Notes under the pieces: model-generated
Database searches by the model: none
Seen by the model: only the letters and a program-made list of their open reading frames with translations
What the model was told of the DNA's origin: nothing
Shown here: piece after piece, positions 1 through 9,079 of the stretch
Numbering within the stretch: position 1 is the stretch's first letter
Layout of the letters: each line of letters begins with the position of its first letter
Origin: Bacteroidota bacterium
Lineage (GTDB): Bacteria; Bacteroidota; Bacteroidia; Bacteroidales; F082
Direction of reading: 5' to 3'
Assembly (NCBI GenBank): GCA_024280235.1
Contig: JAJRQN010000230.1
Location: 1 to 48,648, forward strand
Length of the DNA: 48,648 nucleotides
Position numbers and translations under genes: made by a program

Positions 1-616
1 CAGGAGTTTCCTCTTTCTTTTCTTCAACTACGGGAATTTCTTCTTTCTTTTCTTCCGCCTTAGGAGCTTCTTTCGCTTTTTTATCAGCAGCAGCTGCTGC
101 GATTTCATCGGAAGCTTTTTTGGCAGCGGCTGCAGCAGCAGCTTCAGCCTCCAATATTACGGCTTTTCTTTTGTCTAACTCGGCTTGACGTGCCTCCCGA
201 ATTTTAGTTTCGGCTTCTAAATGGGTTTTCTTTTCGTTTCGCGATTTCTCTTCCAGACTACTGACTTTGGCAGCAATTTTTGCTTCCTTTTCTTTCATCC
301 AGGCCTGAAATTTCAGCTCTGCCTGTGCTTCATCAAAAGCACCTTTCTGCACACCTTTCATCAGGTGATGTTTGTACAAAACACCTTTATACGAAAGGAT
401 AGCCCGTACCGTATCCGTAGGCTGGGCGCCTTTTTTTAACCATGCAAGAGCCGCTTCAAAATCAATGTTGATTTCAGCAGGGTTCTTTGTGGGATTATAC
501 ATCCCGATTTTCTCAATATACTTTCCGTCACGTGGTGCACGACCATCCGCAATCACAATATGGAAATAAGGATTTCTCTTCTTTCCATACCGTTGCAATC
601 TCATTTTAACTGGCAT
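1..616 (-). CDS. rpsP: 30S ribosomal protein S16 with long Ala/Glu/Lys-rich C-terminal extension (partial, runs off window start)
   Basis: Reverse-strand translation from ATG at 616: MPVKMRLQRYGKKRNPYFHIVIADGRAPRDGKYIEKIGMYNPTKNP..., a canonical S16 N-terminus. Followed by a low-complexity A/E/K-rich tail with no stop before position 1, so absent from the ORF track. Confidence 0.95.
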   Translation of the reverse strand, partial: MPVKMRLQRYGKKRNPYFHIVIADGRAPRDGKYIEKIGMYNPTKNPAEINIDFEAALAWLKKGAQPTDTVRAILSYKGVLYKHHLMKGVQKGAFDEAQAELKFQAWMKEKEAKIAAKVSSLEEKSRNEKKTHLEAETKIREARQAELDKRKAVILEAEAAAAAAAKKASDEIAAAAADKKAKEAPKAEEKKEEIPVVEEKKEETP

Positions 617-779
617 AACAGTCTAATTTTTAAATAAATAATCTTTTTATAAAATTGGCTGCAAATATCCGAATCTTTTTTTAATTATAAAAACTTTTTT
701 TAGTAAATATTCCTGATATTCTATGTGGCTTCCACTTGTAGCCTTTGTATGCTAAATAAATTGAGGGAATTATTGAAGC

Positions 780-2477
780 TCAGGGTTTCATCTGATACAG
801 ACCATTTAAACCATGCACTTCTTTCCATATTTTACCGAAGCGTTTGAAATCGGGATTTGCTTTCCCGATTAATTTTGGCACCCACGCAGCCTGTTCTTCG
901 GTTAAGCCCTGACGGCCATAGAGGTCAACAGCAAATTTGGAGAAATCACGAACCATAAATTCAAAAATCTGATCCACGAGGTCAACATCCATCTTCAGGA
1001 TATTTGCTTCTTCCAGAATTAGCTGGCCGTAAACCACGAGGGAGAATAGTTGTCCCACATTGAGCATCAAATCAATATCCTGCTGTTGTTGTTTACCGGC
1101 AGGTGCTTTCACAAGCATCATCTTGTAATCTTCAATTTGCTGTTTGAAAATCCGGATATTGGGCGTGTCAAAAAGGTCGTATGCCAAATGATAATCATGA
1201 AATTGTATCTTACTTAGTCCGTGAGTAGGTCCCTGATTAAATAAAAAAGTGTCATCAGCAACATCGTCTCGCTGTGGAATCTCAGGATATTCTTTTGGGT
1301 TGAACAGGAAATTCTGAATAAATTTGTTTACCAAAGCTACATTCACATGTACTGTTCCTTCGAGTTTGGGCAAAGCCCTAATGTCGCGGGCAGCCAATTC
1401 GAAGAAGGAATCTTTTTCAAAACCTTTTGCTGCAATAACATCCCAAAGCAGGTTTACCACATCTTCACCTTCAAGGGTAACTTTCATCTTCACCATAGGA
1501 TCGTAAAGCAGATACCGGCGATCTTCGTGCGATGCCGAACGCATATAATCAGCCGTACGCATGGCATACATCTTCATGGCTGTCAGTTTCGCATAAGCAT
1601 CCACAAACATACGCTTTACATGTGGGAAGTCGGTAACATGCATACCGTACAGCATCCGGTTTGAAGCATGGTTGATGGCCTCATACAAAGCATGGGTACA
1701 CATCCCGATGGAAGCCCATCCCAGATTGTATTTCCCCACATTTACGGTATTAAGAGCAACATCCCAGGCTTCGCTTCCTTTCACCAGCACTTCATCTTCC
1801 GAAACAGGATAATTATTTAACCTGTATTCTCCAACATAGTTTTGGCTGTTCACCGTATTTTTCACCAAATCATAATTGGGATTATTATAATTCGCCACAA
1901 AAAATACATAATCATCAGAGCCTTCCATCTTTCCAAACGTAGAAACCATGTCGGCGGAATTGGCATTACCAATATAATATTTAGAGCCGTTGGCGACATA
2001 CGCTCCCTCTTTTACCTTTTTCAAAGACATTTCGGTGGAATACACATCGGCACCATGCTCCCGTTCGCTCAAGCCAAAAGCAAATACGGAACCATTTTGA
2101 AGATATTCGGCAGCCCGTCTTCTCATCTTCTTGTTCTTCGACATCCAAATAGGCCCCAGCCCGAGGATACTAACCTGCCATACATACCAATAAGCTAATC
2201 CGTAAAAGCCGAGAATTTCGTTAAGTCCCTGAATACGCCACATATCCCAACGTGAATCCTCATCAAGAGCATCAGCTTTCGGCGTTAACAAATGGGCGAA
2301 AATTTTGTTCTCTTTCACGAAATCAATAAAATCCTGATACCAGACTCGTTCCCGGTCATCATTTTTTAACTTTGCCAGACCTTTACTTTCAAAAAAAGCG
2401 ATGGTTTTCAGCATAATTTCCCTGCTATGCTCATCGTGATAATTACGTTTATAGTCGTTTGGATTTAATAGAATCAT
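780..2477 (-). CDS. acyl-CoA dehydrogenase family protein
   Basis: 565 aa ORF with acyl-CoA dehydrogenase-like segments (FGLSEREHGADVYSTEM, NGSKYYIGNA, large C-terminal helical domain). Confidence 0.85.
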   Translation of the reverse strand: MILLNPNDYKRNYHDEHSREIMLKTIAFFESKGLAKLKNDDRERVWYQDFIDFVKENKIFAHLLTPKADALDEDSRWDMWRIQGLNEILGFYGLAYWYVWQVSILGLGPIWMSKNKKMRRRAAEYLQNGSVFAFGLSEREHGADVYSTEMSLKKVKEGAYVANGSKYYIGNANSADMVSTFGKMEGSDDYVFFVANYNNPNYDLVKNTVNSQNYVGEYRLNNYPVSEDEVLVKGSEAWDVALNTVNVGKYNLGWASIGMCTHALYEAINHASNRMLYGMHVTDFPHVKRMFVDAYAKLTAMKMYAMRTADYMRSASHEDRRYLLYDPMVKMKVTLEGEDVVNLLWDVIAAKGFEKDSFFELAARDIRALPKLEGTVHVNVALVNKFIQNFLFNPKEYPEIPQRDDVADDTFLFNQGPTHGLSKIQFHDYHLAYDLFDTPNIRIFKQQIEDYKMMLVKAPAGKQQQQDIDLMLNVGQLFSLVVYGQLILEEANILKMDVDLVDQIFEFMVRDFSKFAVDLYGRQGLTEEQAAWVPKLIGKANPDFKRFGKIWKEVHGLNGLYQMKP

Positions 2478-2712
2478 AAGATATTCGTTTATAGACTATT
2501 TATATTTATTGAAAAACCAAATATAGGTCTTTTAGTCTTTGAGAACCGTCTTTTTTACTTAAATTGGGAATAAATTACTCCGGTTTCGCACTAAAAAAAA
2601 TATCCGGAAGCATAGGTATCGAAGTATTAACCTGAGTTCAACATAAACTTTGCAAACATATCTATTTCCAACTCAGAGGGTCGCGGTGAACCATTTTAGA
2701 TTGAAAATAAAA

Positions 2713-2738
2713 CCGCTCCATCCCAAAGGATGGAGCGG
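2713..2738 (-). terminator. Rho-independent terminator downstream of glutamate dehydrogenase
   Basis: Perfect 11-bp inverted repeat CCGCTCCATCC-caaa-GGATGGAGCGG, followed on the minus strand by a T-rich tract (ttttattttc). Confidence 0.85.
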
Positions 2739-2787
2739 CAAAACAAATAATTTCTCAATTATGAACAGTACGGGAGACAAAAGGCTC

Positions 2788-4125
2788 TTAAATCACTCCC
2801 TGATCCATCATGGCATTAGCCACCTTAAGGAAGCCGGCAATGTTAGCTCCTTTTACGTAGTTAACATATCCATCGTCTTCGGTGCCATATTTAATACAAG
2901 CATCGTGAATAGAAGACATGATGTGATGCAGCTTAGCATCAACTTCTTCGGTAGTCCATGCAAGTTTCATGGCATTCTGTGTCATTTCGAGGCCTGAAAC
3001 GGCAACGCCGCCGGCATTCACTGCTTTACCGGGACCAAATGGAATTTTTTTCTCATGGAAAAGTGTAACAGCCTCCGGCGTACATCCCATATTGGAAACT
3101 TCGGACACGACCATAACACCGTTGTCAATCAGATTTTTAGCATCTTCACCATTAAGTTCATTCTGAATAGCACAAGGCATGGCGATATCGCATTTCACTT
3201 CCCAGGGACGTTTTCCTGCAATGAAAGTGGCAGAAGGAAACTCTTCGGCAAACGGCGCTACAACATCCTGATTAGAGGCACGCAACTCCAGCAGATAATC
3301 AATTTTCTCACCGGAAATACCGTCAGGATCATAAATATAGCCGTCAGGACCTGAAATGGTAATAATCTTGCCACCCAATTCGGTAACTTTCAGTGCAACA
3401 CCCCAGGCAACGTTACCGAAACCCGAAATAACTACTTTTTTACCTTTAAAAGTTTCCTTTTGTTCGGCCAGCATTTCTTTTGTAAAATAAACTCCGCCAA
3501 AGCCGGTAGCTTCAGGACGGATGAGGCTGCCGCCCCAGTTCAAACCTTTGCCCGTGAGGACGCCCGTATTTTCTCTCGCCAGTTTTTTGTACATACCATA
3601 GAGATAGCCGATTTCTTTACCACCAACACCTACGTCACCGGCAGGAACATCTGTTTCCGGCCCAATGACTCTCCACAACTCCAACATAAAATTCTGGCAA
3701 AAACGCATAATTTCATTGTCCGACTTGCCTTTGGGATTGAAATCAGACCCGCCTTTTCCGCCACCCATGGGAAGTGTTGTGAGTGCATTCTTGAAAATCT
3801 GTTCAAATCCAAGGAACTTCAAAATACTTAGATTCACACTGGGGTGAAACCGTAAACCGCCTTTGTAAGGGCCGATGGCGTTATTAAACTGAACCCTGTA
3901 ACCGAGATTCTGCTGCACATCGCCATTATCATCAACCCATGGCACTTTGAACATCAATACACGGTCAGGCTCAACAAGACGTTCCACAATCGCAGCCGAG
4001 TCAAACTGAGGATTCTCACTGACTACTTCTACAATAGATTCCAAAACCTCTCGTGCTGCTTGTAAAAATTCTACTTCACCCGGATGTTTTTTTTCCAGGT
4101 TATTCATAATATTGTTAAGGTCCAT
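2788..4125 (-). CDS. gdhA: NADP-type glutamate dehydrogenase
   Basis: Contains GPYKGGLRFHPSVNLSILKFLGFEQIFKNALTTLPMGGGKGG and the Rossmann segment VVISGFGNVAWG. The track ORF starts at 4233, but the likely start is the internal Met (MDLNNIMNNLEKKHPGE) at 4125. Confidence 0.95.
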   Translation of the reverse strand: MDLNNIMNNLEKKHPGEVEFLQAAREVLESIVEVVSENPQFDSAAIVERLVEPDRVLMFKVPWVDDNGDVQQNLGYRVQFNNAIGPYKGGLRFHPSVNLSILKFLGFEQIFKNALTTLPMGGGKGGSDFNPKGKSDNEIMRFCQNFMLELWRVIGPETDVPAGDVGVGGKEIGYLYGMYKKLARENTGVLTGKGLNWGGSLIRPEATGFGGVYFTKEMLAEQKETFKGKKVVISGFGNVAWGVALKVTELGGKIITISGPDGYIYDPDGISGEKIDYLLELRASNQDVVAPFAEEFPSATFIAGKRPWEVKCDIAMPCAIQNELNGEDAKNLIDNGVMVVSEVSNMGCTPEAVTLFHEKKIPFGPGKAVNAGGVAVSGLEMTQNAMKLAWTTEEVDAKLHHIMSSIHDACIKYGTEDDGYVNYVKGANIAGFLKVANAMMDQGVI

Positions 4126-4473
4126 TTCCTTAGTTTTTAGTGATTTATTAATACATTGATGAAACCAATTTTTCATTCCTGATTTCGCTGCAAAATTAGA
4201 TATAATACATACGACCATACCAATTTTCCTCAAAGATACAGTTTTTTTAATTCATCTAAATAGTAAGGATTAGTAACGCTTTAGAACATTGATAATCCAT
4301 CTCTTATAAGACTTTCTGTGAATAAAAATCCAATTGTTCGCTGAGCAATTCAGGCCTTTATGCGAAAAGCAGTATATTGATTAGACCGCTTTACGTAATT
4401 CACTTAGAATAAGCCGGCCAACACACACAATACAGCGTAAAAACGACACAAAAAGCAGAGGTTATATTTTGAT

Positions 4474-4481
4474 TAACTTTG
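4474..4481 (+). promoter_or_regulatory. Bacteroidota -7 box (TAnnTTTG) upstream of the NTF2-like lipoprotein gene
   Basis: TAACTTTG, 22 nt upstream of the ATG at 4504. No clear -33 element seen. Confidence 0.35.
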
Positions 4482-4503
4482 GCCTGCTCAAAAAACAATT
4501 CTA

Positions 4504-4959
4504 ATGAAGAAAAATTATTACTTCTTTATACTGCTGACTTCTGTTTTTCTTCTCGGCTCATGCCGGCAGAAAACGGACAGCAAAGACATTAAAATATCTG
4601 TTGCAAAAGTACTTTTCCAATCGGTAAACGACTGGAACAACGGAAATATCGCCGCCTACATGCAATGCTATGTACACAGTGACTCGCTGCAATTCGATGG
4701 CAACGGGGCCACTACTTACGGTTGGGAGCAGAGTCTGTTGCGTTATAAAAAAGCCTATCCCGACAGGAATGCCATGGGTATCCTCCGGTTTTCAAACATT
4801 AAAATCAAAGTCCTATCTCCCACAGCCGCTTTTGTTTCCGGACACTGGGAACTCACCAAAAAAGCAAGTCATCCGGAAGGCCTTTTCACACTTCTTTTTC
4901 GGAAAACCCCTGATGGCTGGCGCATTGTTTACGACCACTCTTCTTCTAAAATCCAATAA
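4504..4959 (+). CDS. NTF2-like/SnoaL-like (DUF4440-type) lipoprotein
   Basis: Lipoprotein signal (FLLGSCRQ) followed by a small domain: VNDWNNGNIAAYMQCYVHSDSLQFDGNG...GHWELTKK...FTLLFRKTPDGWRIVYDHSS. Confidence 0.75.
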   Translation: MKKNYYFFILLTSVFLLGSCRQKTDSKDIKISVAKVLFQSVNDWNNGNIAAYMQCYVHSDSLQFDGNGATTYGWEQSLLRYKKAYPDRNAMGILRFSNIKIKVLSPTAAFVSGHWELTKKASHPEGLFTLLFRKTPDGWRIVYDHSSSKIQ

Positions 4960-4960
4960 C

Positions 4961-5629
4961 ATGACTTTTGCAGAAAGAACGTTGACATTTTACAAACAAC
5001 TGACGTTAAGCACCAACTTACCCGAAGGTATTGAAGTTTTAAATCCATACTCCCATGTAGAAACAATGGCTTCGTGCAAAGCCTTTTATACTAAATTTTA
5101 TAACGATAACAAAAACAGACGTATCCTTTTTGGCATCAATCCGGGACGATTTGGGGCAGGCGTAACAGGAATTCCTTTTACAGACCCTGTCCACCTGGAA
5201 AAAGCCTGTGGCATATCCAACAATTTTGATAAGAAACCCGAACTTTCCTCAAAATTTATCTACCTGTTGATTGAAAATATGGGAGGTGTCATCCCCTTTT
5301 ACAGACATTATTACATTGGTGCTGTCAGTCCGCTGGGCTTTGTCAAAAACGGGAAAAACTTTAACTACTACGATAATCGGTTGCTGGAACACAGTCTCAA
5401 ACCGTTTATTATAAAAAATATGGTCAGACAAGTGGCGCTTGGCATCAACACGGATAAGTGTTTTTGCCTTGGAAATGGTAAAAATCTGGCTTATTTGCAA
5501 AAACTAAATGCCGAATTAAAAATATTCGGAGAGATTGTTTCTCTTCCTCATCCACGATGGGTGATGCAATACCGACGAAAACAGCTTCAAAAATATCTCG
5601 ACGAAATAAGCAGAAAACTGAGTATATAA
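4961..5629 (+). CDS. uracil-DNA glycosylase family protein (SMUG2/DUF4918-like)
   Basis: Start re-assigned to ATG 4961 (MTFAERTLTFYKQLTL...), directly after the preceding stop. Contains RRILFGINPGRFGAGVTGIPFTDP and C-terminal LPHPRWVMQYRRK. Confidence 0.75.
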   Translation: MTFAERTLTFYKQLTLSTNLPEGIEVLNPYSHVETMASCKAFYTKFYNDNKNRRILFGINPGRFGAGVTGIPFTDPVHLEKACGISNNFDKKPELSSKFIYLLIENMGGVIPFYRHYYIGAVSPLGFVKNGKNFNYYDNRLLEHSLKPFIIKNMVRQVALGINTDKCFCLGNGKNLAYLQKLNAELKIFGEIVSLPHPRWVMQYRRKQLQKYLDEISRKLSI

Positions 5630-5806
5630 TATGAAGCTCTTTTTACTTGTTACTGCCATTTTCCCTACGGAATCTGCCACAATACAAATACAAATTTTAT
5701 TATATATTTCAAATGTGTATCGTTATTTGTTAACCTGTTTACAACCTCAGACACTGGCATAATTTATGATTGGAAGCACACATGTTTCATTAAAAAAATC
5801 AAAAAA

Positions 5807-6151
5807 ATGGTACTTCCCACAAATTTAAAACATGTCGCCAGCGAAGCAGAGCTGAATCAGATTTTGAAAGACCACGAAAACGTTATGGTTTGCTGTGGCC
5901 GTATGGGGCCTATGTGTGTCCCCGTTTACGCCAGTATGGAAGAGTTGCAGGATGAGTACACCAATGTTGAATTCCGCGATATGCTCTTTGACAATCCTGA
6001 GGCAAGAGTCATTCGCGAGCTTCCCCAATGCCGTGGTTTCATGGGCCTTCCCTTCACCATCTACTATAAAAATGGCGAAGTAGTTGCAGCCACCGGCAGT
6101 ATTCAGACTAAAGAACAGATCGCTGAAATTCTGGATCGGGAATTTAAATAA
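5807..6151 (+). CDS. thioredoxin-like protein with expanded active-site loop (CCGRMGPMC)
   Basis: 114 aa thioredoxin-size protein: VMVCCGRMGPMCVPVYASMEELQDEY, and a cis-Pro-like GLPFTIYYKNGEVVAATGSIQTKEQI. Followed by a thioredoxin reductase gene. Confidence 0.75.
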   Translation: MVLPTNLKHVASEAELNQILKDHENVMVCCGRMGPMCVPVYASMEELQDEYTNVEFRDMLFDNPEARVIRELPQCRGFMGLPFTIYYKNGEVVAATGSIQTKEQIAEILDREFK

Positions 6152-6160
6152 TATTTCTAC

Positions 6161-6196
6161 TTTCGTGTGGTGAACAAAATTGTTTACCACACGAAA
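6161..6196. repeat. Inverted repeat / hairpin between the thioredoxin-like and thioredoxin reductase genes
   Basis: TTTCGTGTGGTGAACA-aaat-TGTTTACCACACGAAA: 16-bp arms with one position that is G.U-pairable in RNA. Confidence 0.8.
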
Positions 6197-6213
6197 TCTT
6201 AAAATTTGATTCC

Positions 6214-7140
6214 ATGGACAACAATCAATTTGATGTCATTGTGCTGGGAGGCGGGCCGGCAGGCCTCACTGCCGGAATTTATCTCGGTCGCTCCAAAGCC
6301 AAAACGCTCATTCTTGACACCGGCATGCCCGGCGGACAAATGATACTCACTTACGAAATAGCCAACTATCCGGGTGTGGAGAGCATTAGCGGTTACCAGC
6401 TTGCATCGGTTATGAAAAAGCAAGCCAAAAACTTCGGATGCGTCATCAAGTCGAATGTAAAGCTGTCAGACTTGCGTTTGGATGGCAAACAAAAAAAGGT
6501 AACGTTGGAAAACGGTGATACTTTCAATGCTCCTGCTGTCATCCTTGCTACGGGCGGACGTTCACGCATGCTGAATGTTCCGGGCGAAAACAAATTTAAA
6601 GGTCGCGGCATCTCCTATTGTGCTACCTGCGATGGTGATTTCTTTCAGGACAAAGAAATTATTGTTGTCGGAGGTGGAAATTCAGCTCTTGAAGAAGCTG
6701 TTGCACTTACTAAATATGCGAGCAAAGTAACCATCCTCCACGAATTTGACCATTTTCAGGCATTTGAACATGCTGTGGAAGAAGCTAAGGCGAACAAGAA
6801 AATTGATTATATCATGGAGGCACATATCACTGAATTTTTTGGTAATGAAAGCCTTCGTGGGATTAAATATAAAAATCTGAAAACCGGTAAAATCAATCAG
6901 AAAGCAATTGATGGCGTTTTCATTTTTGTCGGTTATGAAGCCAATACAAAAACTCTGCAAAACGGAATTGTTAAGCTAAATCAATGGAATGAGATTGTAA
7001 CGGACGAAGACCTGAAGACTAATCTTGAAGGCGTTTTTGCAGCAGGAGATTGTCGTGCCAAACGTTTCCGTCAGATTACCACTGCCGTTTCAGATGGAAC
7101 TATTGCAGCACTGAATGCGCTGAACTTTATTCAAAATTGA
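6214..7140 (+). CDS. trxB: thioredoxin reductase / FAD-dependent NAD(P)-disulfide oxidoreductase
   Basis: FAD motif VIVLGGGPAGLTAGIYLGRS, redox motif YCATCDGDFF, NAD(P) motif IIVVGGGNSALEEA, C-terminal GVFAAGDC. Confidence 0.92.
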   Translation: MDNNQFDVIVLGGGPAGLTAGIYLGRSKAKTLILDTGMPGGQMILTYEIANYPGVESISGYQLASVMKKQAKNFGCVIKSNVKLSDLRLDGKQKKVTLENGDTFNAPAVILATGGRSRMLNVPGENKFKGRGISYCATCDGDFFQDKEIIVVGGGNSALEEAVALTKYASKVTILHEFDHFQAFEHAVEEAKANKKIDYIMEAHITEFFGNESLRGIKYKNLKTGKINQKAIDGVFIFVGYEANTKTLQNGIVKLNQWNEIVTDEDLKTNLEGVFAAGDCRAKRFRQITTAVSDGTIAALNALNFIQN

Positions 7141-7167
7141 GAAAACTTCTGAACTTCAGAATACGTT

Positions 7168-7197
7168 TTTGATTTTTTAGAAATTCATCTACATTTG
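7168..7197 (+). promoter_or_regulatory. Bacteroidota-type promoter upstream of the DUF819 gene
   Basis: -33 TTTG at 7168-7171 and -7 TACATTTG at 7190-7197, 18-nt spacing, upstream of ATG 7214. Confidence 0.5.
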
Positions 7198-7213
7198 CGC
7201 CTTAATTTATGAT

Positions 7214-8365
7214 ATGTTTGAACATGCTATTATCGGCCCCGATCAGGCGTGGATGTTGTGGGCTATCCTTGTAGGCGCCGCCACCTTTGGTATTTGGGCC
7301 GAACAATACACCAAATGGGGAAATAAACTCTCAGCAGTCGTTATCTCCATTCTTATAACATTTTTACTGTCAAATCTTTACATAATACCCACACAGGCAG
7401 CAACTTACGATATCGTTTGGTCATACCTCGTCCCACTTGCCGTTCCACTGTTACTTTTTAAAGCCAATATCCGGCGGATTATCAAAGAAGCCGGACCTAC
7501 GCTCATAGCTTTTGGTATTGGCGCCGCAGGAACTATTGTGGGTACCATTATCGCATTCAGGACAATTCCATTGGGTGAAGAAGGATGGAAGCTGGCAGGA
7601 ATTTTTTGTTCGACTTATATTGGCGGTTCCATGAATTACGTGGCTACTTCCGAAGCACTACATTTGCATTCGAGCGATTTACTCACGGCAGGTGTCGCCG
7701 CCGACAATCTCGTAATGACCATTTATTTTCTCATCCTTTTTGCTTTGCCGGGAGTAGGTTTTCTGAGGAAACATTTCAAAAACGAGCATCAGGAAAGGGT
7801 GGAAAGCATGGAGGTAACAGATGACTTTGAAGAAAATGATGAGGAGAAGTCAAACCTGCTCGACATGGGAAAAGCATTAAGTATAGGACTCCTCGCTGCT
7901 GCCATCAGTTTTTATTTGCAACACCTTATCGGGATACAGGGAAGCGCTATTCTGATTATTACACTCCTTGTTGTTGCTGTGGCCACACTATTTCCAAAAC
8001 AGATGAATGCTATCCATGGCGCCGACCAAATTGGCACTTTTCTTATGCAAATCTTTTTTGCGGCCATTGGTGCCAGCGCCAACATTTTCGTAGTTATGAA
8101 AGTCGGTCCCATATTGTTTCTCTTCGCCGGATTAATTTTATTCGTTCACCTTATATTTATTTTGGTTTTCGGGAAGCTTTTCAACCTCGACCTGGCCGAA
8201 ATTGTCATTGCCTCCAACGCCAATATGGGCGGCCCTACTACTGCTGCCGCTATGGCCGTAGGACGCCGTTGGAAGTCGCTCGTTATCCCCGCTATACTCT
8301 GTGGTACACTTGGTTACGCTGTCGCTACATTTATTGGCGTGGGTATGGCTTATTGGCTGCATTAA
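7214..8365 (+). CDS. DUF819 family integral membrane protein
   Basis: 383 aa multi-TM protein with ASNANMGGPTTAAAMAVGRRWKSLVIPAILCGTLGYAVATFIG and CSTYIGGSMNYVATSEAL, typical of DUF819 (YjcL-like). Confidence 0.85.
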   Translation: MFEHAIIGPDQAWMLWAILVGAATFGIWAEQYTKWGNKLSAVVISILITFLLSNLYIIPTQAATYDIVWSYLVPLAVPLLLFKANIRRIIKEAGPTLIAFGIGAAGTIVGTIIAFRTIPLGEEGWKLAGIFCSTYIGGSMNYVATSEALHLHSSDLLTAGVAADNLVMTIYFLILFALPGVGFLRKHFKNEHQERVESMEVTDDFEENDEEKSNLLDMGKALSIGLLAAAISFYLQHLIGIQGSAILIITLLVVAVATLFPKQMNAIHGADQIGTFLMQIFFAAIGASANIFVVMKVGPILFLFAGLILFVHLIFILVFGKLFNLDLAEIVIASNANMGGPTTAAAMAVGRRWKSLVIPAILCGTLGYAVATFIGVGMAYWLH

Positions 8366-8824
8366 TCCGGATTCATAATTAGTGCTTGTCAGAAAACGGC
8401 AATCTCTTTTCTGATTCAAATCGGAATAAGTTGTTAAGCTTATCTTCAAATCAGTCGTTTACATAACACTCTGACACCAACCATTTTACTTAGCAAGATG
8501 GCTTCTTCGTTTATTTAAATCAGGCACAGTAAACATCCCTTTTTCCATATCACAATATGAATAGAAAATATCTTATTTCCATGCTTTCGTTCATGACAAA
8601 CCGGATATAAAATCCCGGTTGCCTAAGAAATTTGGGTTACAAACCCTGATGAGCGTAAGACTAAATTCACAAAATATTTCAATAAAACGGCTGAATAGTT
8701 ACAGCGTATTTAAAATCCTTATAAATAGGTAACCCGAAATTAAAATCAGTAAATTACTTAGAAAAAAAATTCTGTGAAAATTGTAATTTCGTGCAAAATT
8801 TTAAGAAACATAAAAACGTTAATT

Positions 8825-9052
8825 ATGGCAAAAGTGAAAGGAGCCATCGTAGTTGACATTGAGAAGTGTAAAGGTTGTGGTGTTTGTGTTCCGGCCTGTC
8901 CCACCGATGTGATTGCTTTGGCAAAAGAAGTGAACGGCAAAGGTTATCATTTTGCTTTTATGGAAAATCCGGATGTTTGTACCGGCTGCACCAACTGTGC
9001 CGTAGTATGCCCTGATGGTGTGATTACCGTTTACAGGGTAAAAGTTCAATAA
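8825..9052 (+). CDS. 2-oxoacid:ferredoxin oxidoreductase, delta (2x4Fe-4S) subunit
   Basis: From ATG 8825: MAKVKGAIVVDIEKCKGCGVCVPACPTDVIAL...CTGCTNCAVVCPDGVITV. Two CxxCxxCxxxCP clusters, first gene of the operon. Confidence 0.9.
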   Translation: MAKVKGAIVVDIEKCKGCGVCVPACPTDVIALAKEVNGKGYHFAFMENPDVCTGCTNCAVVCPDGVITVYRVKVQ

Positions 9053-9079
9053 TTTTCAAAAAAAATAAAACAAAAAGAT

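Noticed and set aside
221-569. Plus-strand ORFs 221..439 and 372..569
   Set aside because: They lie antisense to rpsP, which is clearly encoded on the minus strand; no recognisable product.
4670-4960. N-terminal extension of ORF 4670..5629
   Set aside because: Overlaps the DUF4440-like lipoprotein in another frame; homology-like sequence begins at ATG 4961.
8366-8824. ~460 bp intergenic region with a weak inverted repeat (CAGAAAA...TTTTCTG) upstream of the 2-oxoacid oxidoreductase operon, as a candidate riboswitch/ncRNA
   Set aside because: The 7-bp A/T-rich stem is weak and I recognise no RNA family. Probably an ordinary promoter/leader region; needs covariance-model search.
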